Shown: piece after piece, positions 24,192 to 34,840 of the stretch
Numbering within the stretch: position 1 is the first letter of the stretch
Layout of the letters: every line of letters starts with the position of its first letter
Origin: Odontesthes bonariensis
Taxonomy: Eukaryota; Chordata; Actinopteri; Atheriniformes; Atherinopsidae
Length of the DNA stretch: 64,000 nt
Direction: 5' to 3'
Assembly: GCF_027942865.1 (NCBI RefSeq)
Contig: NC_134517.1
Coordinates: forward strand, 15,467,775-15,531,774
Notes under the pieces: generated by a model
The model's input: the letters and a program-made list of their open reading frames with translations, nothing else
What the model was told of the DNA's origin: nothing
The model's database searches: none
Position numbers and translations under genes: made by a program

Positions 24192-25211
24192 ATGAGGGTG
24201 GATCTAAACTCCTCCAACATGTCTTTGGAATCCGGGACTATGAAGCCGGAGCAGGGCCCTGTGGAGTACCGCGTGGCAAGCCTGGTTTTCTACTGCTTCG
24301 TCTTCATCATAGGAGTCGTAGTTAATCTCATTGCTTTATGGGTGTTTTCCCTGACCACCAAGAAAAGGAACTCTGTCACTGTCTACATGATAAACGTGGC
24401 CATGGTGGACCTGATCTACATCCTGCTGCTCCCTTTCAGGTTGGTTTACCTCCACCAGGACTACTGGCCTTTCGGGGATATTTTCTGCCGAATCAGTGCG
24501 GCTCTCACAATCTTCTACCCCTGCATGGCTCTGTGGCTATTCGCTTTGATCAGCGCCGACCGCTACATGGCCATTGTGCAGCCAAAGCATGGCAAAGAGT
24601 TGAGGAACGTCCCCAAGACTGTGATGGGTAGTTTGGGGGTGTGGCTCATGACTCTGGGCAGCACAGTGCCTGTGCTCTTCTCCGACGATGACCCTGATCG
24701 CAAATCCAACTTCACCACCTGCATCAAGATGCAAGATATCATCTTTTTGCGCCACGACAACCCTATCAACTTTGTGAGACTCATCTTCTTCTTCCTGGTG
24801 CCAATATGTATAATGATCGGCTGCTACTTTGTCATTGTCGATAATCTAATCCACGGCCGCACCTCCAAGCTCAAGCCTAAAGTGAAGCAGAAGTCTATCC
24901 GGATCATCATCACGCTCATTATCCAAGTGTTGGTGTGTTTTGTGCCTTTTCATGTGTGCTTGGTGGTTCGCCTGTTGGGGGATGGCAAAGATGGGGGGTT
25001 CAGCACGTGGGCGGTCTTCACCACATTCCTGATGAATCTAAGCACAGTCCTGGATATCATTTTGTATTACATTGTCTCCAAGCAGTTCCAGGACAGGGTG
25101 ATCAGTGTGATTCTGTATAGGAACTACCTGCGAAGCGTGAGGCGAAAGAGCAGGCACACACACACAGGAAGCGTCAGGTCAATGAGCAACCTGACTAGCG
25201 CGATGATATGA
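24192..25211 (+). CDS. gpr18: G-protein coupled receptor 18 (GPR18)
   Basis: A 339-residue class A GPCR (human 331), intact and in one exon. GPR18 is a plasma-membrane receptor of lymphoid and myeloid cells; proposed ligands (N-arachidonoyl glycine, resolvin D2) are debated. Visible features are glycosylation sequons at Asn6 and Asn9, seven hydrophobic segments, the TM1 Asn45, and Cys99 in TM3 for the disulphide. It has a canonical DRY at 123-125, the KPKVKQKSIRIIITL segment entering TM6, CFVPFH in TM6, LDIILYY in TM7, and a basic C-terminal tail. The long match LYYIVSKQFQ.RVISV is diagnostic of GPR18. The ATG at 24192 is chosen because a splice acceptor (TTTTCTCAG, 24182-24190) ends one base earlier; an in-frame extension upstream has no ATG and starts at TTG. 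A second in-frame Met (codon 10) is an alternative start. Gpr183 is 8.1 kb upstream in the same orientation, the same relative order as in mammals. Confidence 0.96.
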   Translation: MRVDLNSSNMSLESGTMKPEQGPVEYRVASLVFYCFVFIIGVVVNLIALWVFSLTTKKRNSVTVYMINVAMVDLIYILLLPFRLVYLHQDYWPFGDIFCRISAALTIFYPCMALWLFALISADRYMAIVQPKHGKELRNVPKTVMGSLGVWLMTLGSTVPVLFSDDDPDRKSNFTTCIKMQDIIFLRHDNPINFVRLIFFFLVPICIMIGCYFVIVDNLIHGRTSKLKPKVKQKSIRIIITLIIQVLVCFVPFHVCLVVRLLGDGKDGGFSTWAVFTTFLMNLSTVLDIILYYIVSKQFQDRVISVILYRNYLRSVRRKSRHTHTGSVRSMSNLTSAMI

Positions 25212-25512
25212 AACTTTACTTCAAACAGCTTGCCGCAATTGTAAGTACTGTGCATGCTTTGGCACAATGTAACACTGAATGCATCACCGTCTACTTTACA
25301 CAGTTAATTATCAAAAAGGAACCAAATATTGCAATTAATTTTCAAGATGTAATTTACACTCACAGTATGGGAGTGCTGCTGTTGTGGCAAAAACATCTGT
25401 GTTCAGAGATGATTGACTCACCCATGAGACTTGAAATGTTTTCCATGCATCTTTCCTCCCTCAGACAAAGCACTGCAGTCTGTGACTCAGGTGTGGCATA
25501 CGTGCAGGTGAA

Positions 25513-25518
25513 AATAAA
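25513..25518 (+). terminator. gpr18: Candidate gpr18 polyadenylation signal
   Basis: AATAAA about 300 bp after the gpr18 stop codon, followed within 60 bp by a T/G-rich stretch. It is the first such hexamer downstream of the stop. Confidence 0.5.
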
Positions 25519-26699
25519 GCTCCCTAATCATGTAAAACAGCTCACAGTATCTCAGCGCTTGTTTTGATATGAACAAACATTGAAACGCTTTTCAACCTTC
25601 TCACTACGTCGTAAAGGGTCTCAGCAGCCTCCGCAGGAAACAGTGGTGGGTTCTCAAAGGTTGCTGCTTTCGATTGTTGACTTAACCGCAGCTAAACTCA
25701 GCCTCTGTGACACATCAGTCCTACACGGGCCAAGTGAGCACACGTTGCATGATGTCATGTTGAACTCCCGCCATTTCATATTGGTGGAGCCCGGATTTAG
25801 GACCAAACACTTGACACGGTACATAATTACAACTTGCATCGCACGCCTCCTAAAAGTTGCTGTAAATGTAGCGACCAGGTGATGGCAGCATGGCACAGCT
25901 AAATCCCATCCCCCTGCCAGAGCTCCAAAACATTGTGCTTTTTAAAAAAACTTTTGCAAAGTGGACGTCACAAGGATTTTGTCTCTAATTCCTCTCCTGA
26001 TACTTTTTTGTTTTTGTACTATTTTCTCTGATGTAAACTGGTTTTATTTCTTTTTTTTTTTCATTTCAAACTGGTTTCAGTTTTTCCGGTTAACAACAGC
26101 CCTAACAGCTTCCTCAACCAGGAATCTGACTAAAGTGTGTTTATGGTGCAATGTGAATAGTATTGATTAGATGTTAAATGATTCAGTTGCTTGGAGTGCA
26201 TTTACAGTAACATGCTCAAGAGATGTCAGGGAGGCTATTTGCTAGATTTACTGCAACCTTAACCTTTAAACAGAAAACCTTTTCAGCGCTGGGACATTTC
26301 AGTGTCAGGCCTCTGCTGCAGGTATAAAATGCAATTTATTCTTAATGCGTTTCTTAGATTACAGACAAGTAATAAGTCAGTGCTGATTGGTGGCAGTTGT
26401 GTTACTGAGAAGAGGAAAATTTTCAAAGGCTTTGAATGTGGTGATTTCTTGCACAAACTTCATCCGAGCTAAGAGTTATTCTTTGTCTGCCACACCACAT
26501 CCAGCAGAGCTGAGGTTAAAAAAACAAGCAAACCAAAAAAGATGAAATCAAATAAAATCAGAAAACGTGTCCATTTTTCTGAAAACTCAATTAAATTGAG
26601 CAAATGTGAACAAACAAACGAGCACATTTCATGAAAGACAACTATACAGAAAACATGACAAAATTTCACAGACTGTATTCAGATAGCCCGTGAAAAAAA

Positions 26700-26995
26700 A
26701 AACTTAGACTGTAACCTCAGAGAACAATACATTTCCCAAAAACACACAAACAAAACAGAGCACAAGAAAACTTTTCTCGAAGAAAGAGGCAAACACAACA
26801 AGTTCTATGATCCAGCACAACTTCTGGAAACACAAAAACACTTCGCAGAAATACAGAATTAGTCTATAGTTTTCCTTTTTGTTCTCTTTTTGTTTAAGTC
26901 GTTGTTCTGTCTTCTGAGCTGTACTTCATGACATCTTCTGTGGTTTTGCTTTTGCTGTGTTTTGTCCAGGGTTGTGTTTTTTCTTCACCTCAGAG
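26700..26995. repeat. A-rich to T-rich interspersed repeat, copy 1
   Basis: The left half is rich in AAAACACA/AACAAAACAGAG motifs. The right half switches to T-rich (GTTCTCTTTTTGTTT, GCTGTGTTTTGT) and ends near CACCTCAGAG. The same composition switch and terminal motifs recur at 30330-30775. Looks like a degenerate fold-back element; class unknown. Confidence 0.35.
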
Positions 26996-29900
26996 CTGCC
27001 ATGCAAACACAGACCCAACTGCATACAATTAAAAGTCAGAGCAGCTGGGTTACTGTGTTCTGTTTCTCTTCAGTTAGACAACTGTTGACCCTGTGGCGTC
27101 ACGCCATGTAACATAGAAGTGCTCGGAACTGACTGATCAATGGCGTAACGTAACATATAAACAGCAATATACTGATGGTATTGCTTTTAAAAAAAAAAAA
27201 TACAGATTTTAGTCATGTTTTTTAATCTATTGGCATAGAAATCTAAAGAAACTCAGTTCACCTGAGAGAGAAACACAAGCAAACCCAGTTACACTGAAAC
27301 AAGTGAATGTAACATGCTGGTGAAATTAGAGACACACAGTTTCACAGAGACTCCATATGGTGTTTGGCTGCTTTGTGCAGTATTCATAGGTGAAGACGTG
27401 GCCACTCCATATGATATAGAGAGGTTTAGATTTACACAGTGTTAAATAAGAGGAGGCAGACTACAAGATTTCCATCTCACATGGAATATTGGCAACTGCA
27501 CTCCATCATATGGTGATAGGTTTATTTGCCGGTGGACTACAAGTGGATTTATAACCAACAGGCCAAAGGTCGAATGAAACATCAGAGGGTCGTCTATCTG
27601 TCCCACCTGTTAGACATCAAAGAAAAATCAGCCATGCTGCTCACCGCAACTGGCATTTAAAACAATTAAGTTTCCTGTCAAGTCCCTGTGATGAATTATC
27701 CGGAAGCTTTACCCGCTGTAATTCTAAATCTTCCCAACAAGTGCCTTTGTTGTACAGAAATTAATGAAAACAAGATTGTCTTTCATAGGAGCTGATCTAA
27801 CAGCGCGACAGCCAGCTGCTCTTCTTTGGGAATAAGAAAAAAAAAAAAAAAAAAAGCAAAAAAACCAGTCAGCATTAAACACAGCTCTCAGAAAATACTT
27901 TTTTTTCTTCCACTCGTGTGGAAAACAAATCAGGCGGCAGGCGCAGTGGCCATCTGTTTTGTTATTTGATATGTGTGAATACATGTTGTAATGACTTTGT
28001 TTGTGAATCGCTCTGCGCGGCAGAACACACGAGAGCTCTCGAAGTGCTGGAGTGTTCAAAGCTAATCATATAATTGGACACAATAGTCGATGACAAATGG
28101 AGACGCTTGGAGCCAGCCAGCTGGGGAAGTGAATATGTAATCATTGTAAAATCATATCATTTTTGCATATTTGAAGACAGCTTAATAGAGTTTGCATGTC
28201 AGCTCACCATCAAATGATGATCAGAGACAGTGTTGCTGCAATTGTTTTCAAAACCGTACTTTGCAGGGCTATTTATCTGTGTCTTGATTAAAAGTGTTTC
28301 TCAAGAGTTTGTGTCTCATATGTTTATTTATGCACAGTTATGTTGTGAGTGTTGAAGCAGACTTGGGACAAATGACCCCTTTGGGTTTCGAGACTGGAAT
28401 GTGATATAGAAGTAAACAACTTGCAGTAATTATTCTCAAATTCGGGGGGGGGGGGCTCATCAAATCAAAAAGATTGTAAAAAGGTATCCACAAACTGCAA
28501 CATCTGGCTCATATCTGTTATAAGTGCGATCGTGAGTGTAAGTAAGCACGTTTGCAAAAAAAAAACCTTGAACAAAATGATCATAGATGCAAACCGCCAA
28601 ACCATCCGAAACATGCAATTTAACCATATGGAAAGACCTTGTAATGGTGATAAATAATTCAAATCAACAGAACAAACTGGATTTGCTGCAGTTTGGGTCA
28701 AAGCGCTGTCCCCCACACTTTTCCCAAACCATTACTCTTCATATTGTTCCCATTAGAGATCACAAGGACATGAAAGAGACCCAATAATGTTATATAGATA
28801 CAATACATATCCAGCCTCAGCTGGGCCTCCTCGTCTACTGTACGGCATTAGCAGTAAGCAGCTGCCTGCATTTACATCATTTAGTGTTTCTCTCAGGGCA
28901 CTTTAATACACCCAACCTCTCCCCTGGTAAACTTTACAATAGGATGTTGAAGGATACTTCTGGACTGCTATAGGAAATGAGAGGCACATGTGCATGGATG
29001 TAGCTTTGCAGCAGCGGGTTCCCCCCTGTGATGCCAAGCTTAAGGGCTGCACAATGAGACTAATGGATTCCTTTTGCAGACAAAACTAGGTTAAGCACTT
29101 GAGCTATTGTTCTTATATGTGGTAGATGCACAGTGATGTCTTACAGGAACCGTGTGAGGTGCTCTTTCAGTGCACATAGTTCTCAGGCAATCTGCGCCTG
29201 CATTGTCCTTCATCTCCATTAAAAGGAGATAATCTACTGCAAGAGTGGCAAATGCTATTAAACTGATTCCAATTGACCCTGTATTTAGCAGAGGATGGGA
29301 GAGTAAAGAAAATGTATGGCTTTGATTACAGCTGGGCATCTATTTTAGCTGATAGTTCCGTTGCTGATTCACACACACAGCCAGCCACCATTAGCAGGTA
29401 TAAATAATGTAAGGCCCTCATTTCTCCCTGTGTGTTTTTTTTTTCTTTTTCCGACTCTCTGCTCGGCTAAGTGCACGTATGAAAACCTTGGCCTCCATAG
29501 ATGAGATTTATTCTAAGTGAGCATAGCCACATGTTCTCGACAGTGGCGCGCTCAGTGCGGGTTGGGGTGTTTTTAAATGTATCATGTGAAGTAGAATAGG
29601 AGCTCTGTCGGAGACTTTGTCGGGTTGAGTTAATATTTAATCCGCTCTCACTTCGGTTTCTTTATGATCCACAGCATTGTAAGGAAACAGAACGAGAAAG
29701 CAGCATTACACCATGGGCAAAGAGAACGAACACAGATTATACACAATTACAGGAAGCTTTTTATGTCACTATTATGAGATTCCACCTGTGTCTATCTGCT
29801 CTGCCAGATCCATAGTGCCAAGTTGCCTGTACAGTAAGAAATATGATGGCAGCTAATGGTAATGCACTTATTTCAGCTGATGTGCACATGTAAACAGATG

Positions 29901-30329
29901 AAGAGAGGAATTGTGTGCGAGTGGGTGGGTGTGGAGGAAGAGACAGAGGGAGAGGGAGGGAAGAGGAGACTGAATGAAGAAGGAATGCATGGAAGAATGA
30001 GAGAGGCCCTTGACTTCCTCTGTTTGCACATCACGTCTGCTCTGCCTGAGCTCAATTACAGGATTGATACTCGGAGAGGAAACTTCATCATGTCGTACAG
30101 ATGTCTTCACTGGGAGAAAGAGGGAGACGACACGTGTTGCCATTTCACGTTACATAGTCTGTGTTCACTCAAAACAAATAAAATGTGAAACAGTCGGAAT
30201 GCAGGCTTTATGCTAACAACGAGCGCGAGCATAGAAATCGATCAAACTTAATTAAGCCGTCACAGACGTGCCAAAAACACAAGTAAGTAAAAAATATATA
30301 CATTTTTACATTTTTTGACTAAATCCTAC

Positions 30330-30775
30330 AACAAACATTTCAGAAAACATGACAAAACAGCAAAAGAACAACAAAAATGTTGAAAGCACGACAGAAAATC
30401 CCCCAGAAAACAACCCTCCACAAAAGAGACTTGGGAGAATTATTCAAGTACAAATCTTCCTCCCGAAATAGAAACCAACCTCTCTTAAAAACACAGTGGC
30501 ACAAAATCTCACGTTCACACAGAAAAATCTGTATGATGAACTGAAGAATCTTTTCAGAAAATAAACAAAAGGACATCTTTCATTTTCAACAACAATTAGA
30601 ACCAAAGCATCTCAGTAAACTCAACATTCTTCTCTATTTCATGACTTGTGAAATGTTCTGTTGTCTGCATTGCTGTTGTGTTTTGTGAAAGATTCTCGTG
30701 TTTTTGTAACAAGATGCTGTGCGTTTTTGTTTTTTTAATTTCTGGTTTGCCACTGTGTTTCCCACCTCAGGGACC
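30330..30775. repeat. A-rich to T-rich interspersed repeat, copy 2
   Basis: A-rich left half (GACAAAACAGCAAAAGAAC), T-rich right half with GCTGTTGTGTTTTGTGAAAG, ending near CCCACCTCAGGGAC. Shares layout and end motifs with 26700-26995. Confidence 0.35.
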
Positions 30776-33566
30776 CCGTACGGGTGACCACTTACCCGAT
30801 GAATCGGAGGTCAGCGTGCCCATCGGATGGAGAATTTAACAATTGTGCTGAGTAAATGAATCTGAAACCATAACTTGTAAACAATAATACTCTTTCAGTG
30901 AGCCATTCAGCTCCATCATAGTAAACATCTTTTACAACCCAGACAGCTCTATAAAGTGCTTTAGGCATCATTGGGCACAACCGTCATTAGTCAGTGCCTG
31001 TGTGTAAATCTGAATAAAGCCACTGTGTTGGTGATGCTGCGCCGACACAAGCCCATATCTATTTTACACTGTTTCATTTCAAACGTGACACAAGCGGAGA
31101 ACACACTCCACAACAATGGCCATGTTTTGCTTTAATTTGATTAGGTTTTGTCTCAGCAAATGCCAAGTCCTGTTTTGCCTCAAGAACACATCTCTTAATC
31201 ACGTTCCATCCAGGCTGTGTCTTTCATCTAAATCTCAGAGCCGTGGCTCACACCCAACTTTATTTTGCTGAAAGGTGGAGGGAAAAAAAGAAAAAGAAAG
31301 CACACACACACACACACGAAACGCTCACATCCAACAAGGGGGAATACGATGACAAAAGCCCAGCTCTCATCTCTCCTGTATGAAGTGATGTTTGGTGTTT
31401 AGCCATGTGCACTAAATGTGTCATGCACACGTGTGTGTCTGTCTGCAGGGCTCAGATCCATGTTGTTTGGTTTGCTTCTCCATTAAGAGAGCTGTAAAGG
31501 AGAGGGAACAGATGGCTGCTGGCCCGCTCTGTCCTGCATCCTCTCACAACTGCCATACTTCCTGTGCGTCCATTAATCTTCTCTCACTAGTCCTGCAGCA
31601 CAACTTTATTAAAACAATTCAGGAGAGAGCGAACAACAAGCCCGCGCAGCTGTCAGGAGCAAAAGACAGAACCATTCGTCCACAGAAGAACGGCCTCGCA
31701 TTTCTAGACGCATCTGTAAAACAGCTCGAGTACAATCTGGATGGCTTTGAAGCAGACCCTGCAAAAGCAATCGCTGCAGTCGAGGCACAATAAATGCTGA
31801 TTAGAACACCACTGGAGCCGCTGTTGATACTGCGTTCATGGGTATAGTTTGTCAAACTTAAACACTGGAGGCTCAAAGCTGCTTGCCTGGGATAAAGTAC
31901 TGTTTCCTCCTGCTCCAGAAGCTTTTGAGAAATGCTGCGTAACAGCGAAGTTTGGCCTGAGGTGAGGTTTTGACTGCAGAGAATCCCATGAACATAAACC
32001 CATCAGGCTTTTCTGACCTGTTTGGGAAGAAAATGAATGACCTTTTACACAAAACACTGCATGAATATGCAATGCTATAATTGCACAGGGCCTCATTTTG
32101 TTTTTCCTGCTTGATTGTTCACACATGAGGAAATATATGACTATTTAGGCACCCTGCGCAAATGTACATGTTGAGCTTTCATGACAAATATTCGAAGAAC
32201 ACAGCTCTATTTTGGCCATGCGCTCCGTGTCCATAACAGTCAGTGGGTAAATTGAAAAAATCAATTCCAATTTAAATTATTGGAATAAAGAACTCCAGGA
32301 GCCAGAGATGAAAAAAAAAAAAGAAAAGAAAAAACAACCTCTTCTTCTAGATCCCCTTTAATTGGAAAGTCATTTCTTCAGGGTATTCTAATGGTTCTGA
32401 GGGAAGATTGCAAAATAAAGTTGATGAGCTTGGGGGAGGGGGGTTTAATAGCGTGTGCTTGTGTTTGTGTGGGTTCTACTGACCCTGTGTGTTGTCTTTG
32501 CTCCACCACACAGCGCTCAGTCTTCCCCTCCCTTATGACAGAGGCACCAAATGAAGACTAATCCAGTGGGCTCACACACACTCAGACACACACTCCCTCA
32601 TGCCTGTGGTCACTCGTCTCATCCATCTGCTATCTGGAGGAGTGTCGGGGGCTCTTGGGTCAAACTAAATTAACCATCCCTCGTCACAATTGTAAAAATG
32701 TAATTGGCTTAATATAACCAACCCCGGTGATTTGGATACTCGGGCTGTGAGTGATTCTGCAAAACCTTTCAGATGCCACTTCAAATATGCAGCAGCTTCA
32801 AAGTCTGATGTTGTTTTGATAGATCAGGACATTAAGTGGCTGCATAAAATGCTAAAGTAAGCTTTGTGGATCTAATTCATTTATAAAATGACAACAGTAC
32901 GATTGTAAGAGTAGTGACTGATATTGGAATGTATCTTTAATTATTCAGATAAATTTATTTATGTTTGCTGGGATGACAGGCAATTAAATTAATGGTATTT
33001 TCCTCGCATAGTATAGTTTAAAAACGTATTCCTTGATTTGAATGGAAGGAACCACTCCGAGGCCTGTAATCAATTTTTCCATTAACAGTGGATGACACGG
33101 CTACTGGCACTACTGCTGGCTTTTAGTAATGAACTCACAGAGAGCCGTTGTCCATCTCATGCAGACACGGCAGCTCCCCGCAGTTCAACTAAGCTGGACA
33201 CTTTCACTCATGGTTTATGTTTGTTAGTCTGCTCCAACGGCTGTTTTGGTTCACTCTCACAGCTCCCATGGTCATGTTCAGCAGAAAGCATCAAAAACCA
33301 AAATCAGAGCTAGAATAGAGCAAACCTTGGAAGATGCTTCTCCAAAAAATCCGAACCTGCGGAACCGGACATCTCAGTGGGCTGTAATTGGTCAGCTCTT
33401 TTGGCCTGAACAGTCACCACCCACCATCAGTTCTATTAATACATTTGAAAAATAGGACAATGTGTTTAAATGGATGCAAAATTAGTGGACAACGACAGCA
33501 ACGTCATTTGTATTTTTTTTGATAAAATGACAAATTTGGTGTAGATTCTCAGTCATCCAGGTCATG

Positions 33567-33630
33567 GTAATCCTAAGAGTTTGCCTAAGGGAAACTCTTC
33601 AGTTGCCCTTATTCAAGCTCTTAGGATTAC
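33567..33630. repeat. Inverted repeat (13-bp perfect arms)
   Basis: GTAATCCTAAGAG (33567-33579) pairs with CTCTTAGGATTAC (33618-33630). A competing inner hairpin, AAGAGTTT with AAACTCTT (33575-33582 and 33591-33598 region), shares the AAGAG bases. Probably a remnant of a repeat that begins near 33540 (CTCAGTCATCCAGGTCATGG). Confidence 0.6.
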
Positions 33631-34590
33631 AAATTTGGATCATTTGATATCCTGCATCTTGGGTCAATATGATGAAATGTTCTGAATCCACACTATGTGT
33701 TTATTGAGAGTGGTGCTCAATGTACGGAATAAAAAGTCCTGCGTGAATGAGTCAGTTTGGCTCATAACGAGGGTTACTTTAAATAGTCAACAAGACAAGA
33801 AAAATAATGCAGTCCTTTTAAAATTCTCTTAGGCCTTTGTTTGGCCATATTAGGGTTGTCACGACATAATGGAATTGACATTAACTGTGATATTAAAAGA
33901 ATGAACTATCGACGATGTGTTGATAATACACACATGAGGATATTGTGATTGGTCACGTCTGATAGAATCACATTGTTCAATGAAGACTGATTCTTGTACA
34001 CTTTTTAAAGTTCTTGACCTTAAAAGATAGGAGACAAAAACCTAAAAAAGAAAGCTCTACTGGTCGGGAAGCATCATCTACCCAAATTCTGTATTGATAC
34101 TGCACTGGCATCATTGTTATGACTGCCTATGCCATGATATTCATGGACTGAAAATTGGATATGGTGTCAGCCCGGTGCTAGATACTGACATACAGATGAT
34201 GTGTAGTCCCAGACAGCTTAGGATACCAAAATGTTTTGTTCTTATGGTCAAAGTCCAGCAGTATTCATGAAAAGAAGTAACTTGGTTGCTGGAACTGAAC
34301 CGGATCTTCATCAAATCCAAATTCAGGTCAACACTCAGGGTTTGTGGAGTGAATCTCCGCACCCAAAATCTCACCAAATTAGACAATAATCGTTGACACA
34401 GAGCTAGCATGCCAAAAGTGAGCTGATGCCAGAGCAGACACTTAGCCACAATCTGTCTGAATCAGTGGGCTACCAGGGATTGTAAAGAACTCAAACAGCA
34501 AACCTGACTTCATGGGTACTCTTTAAGTCTGTCAATGTGTTGTTTCCTTTGGGTTTTTTTTCTCATATTGTCTGTAAATGTTGTGAAAGG

Positions 34591-34840
34591 GGGCTGCACG
34601 GTGGTGTGGTGGTTAGCACCGTCGCCTCACAGTGAGAGGGTTCCAGGTTCAACTCCCAGCTCTGTCTCTGAAATTTGTCCTTAGGAGTGTGCACATGTGT
34701 GTGGTTGTGTGGCCCTGTGATGGACTGGCAAACTTGTCCAGGATGTACCCCCGCCTCTCAACCGCTGGGATAGGCTCCAGCCTCCCCTGCAACCAACCGA
34801 TGGATTCAGTGGGTATAGAAAATGGATAGATGGATGGATG
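34591..34840 (+). mobile_element. Full-length tRNA-derived SINE
   Basis: Head GGGCTGCACGGTGGTGTGGT with A-box-like TGGTGTGGTGGTTAGC, and a B-box-like GGTTCAACTCC at 34646-34656. The body contains CCCTGTGATGGACTGGC and GGGATAGGCTCCAGCC, with the (ATGG)n tail to 34840. Flanked by ATGTTGTGAAAGG (ending 34590) and ATGTTATGAAAGG (ending 34850), a target duplication with one mismatch. The most complete copy in the window. Confidence 0.85.

Noticed and set aside
29856-30188. 110-codon plus-strand frame
   Set aside because: Glu/Gly-rich start from simple GGAGAGGGA sequence, no homology recognised, no splice or promoter context.
31416-31793. 125-codon plus-strand frame
   Set aside because: No known domain, and the start lies in a CA/TG-rich stretch. 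Probably chance.
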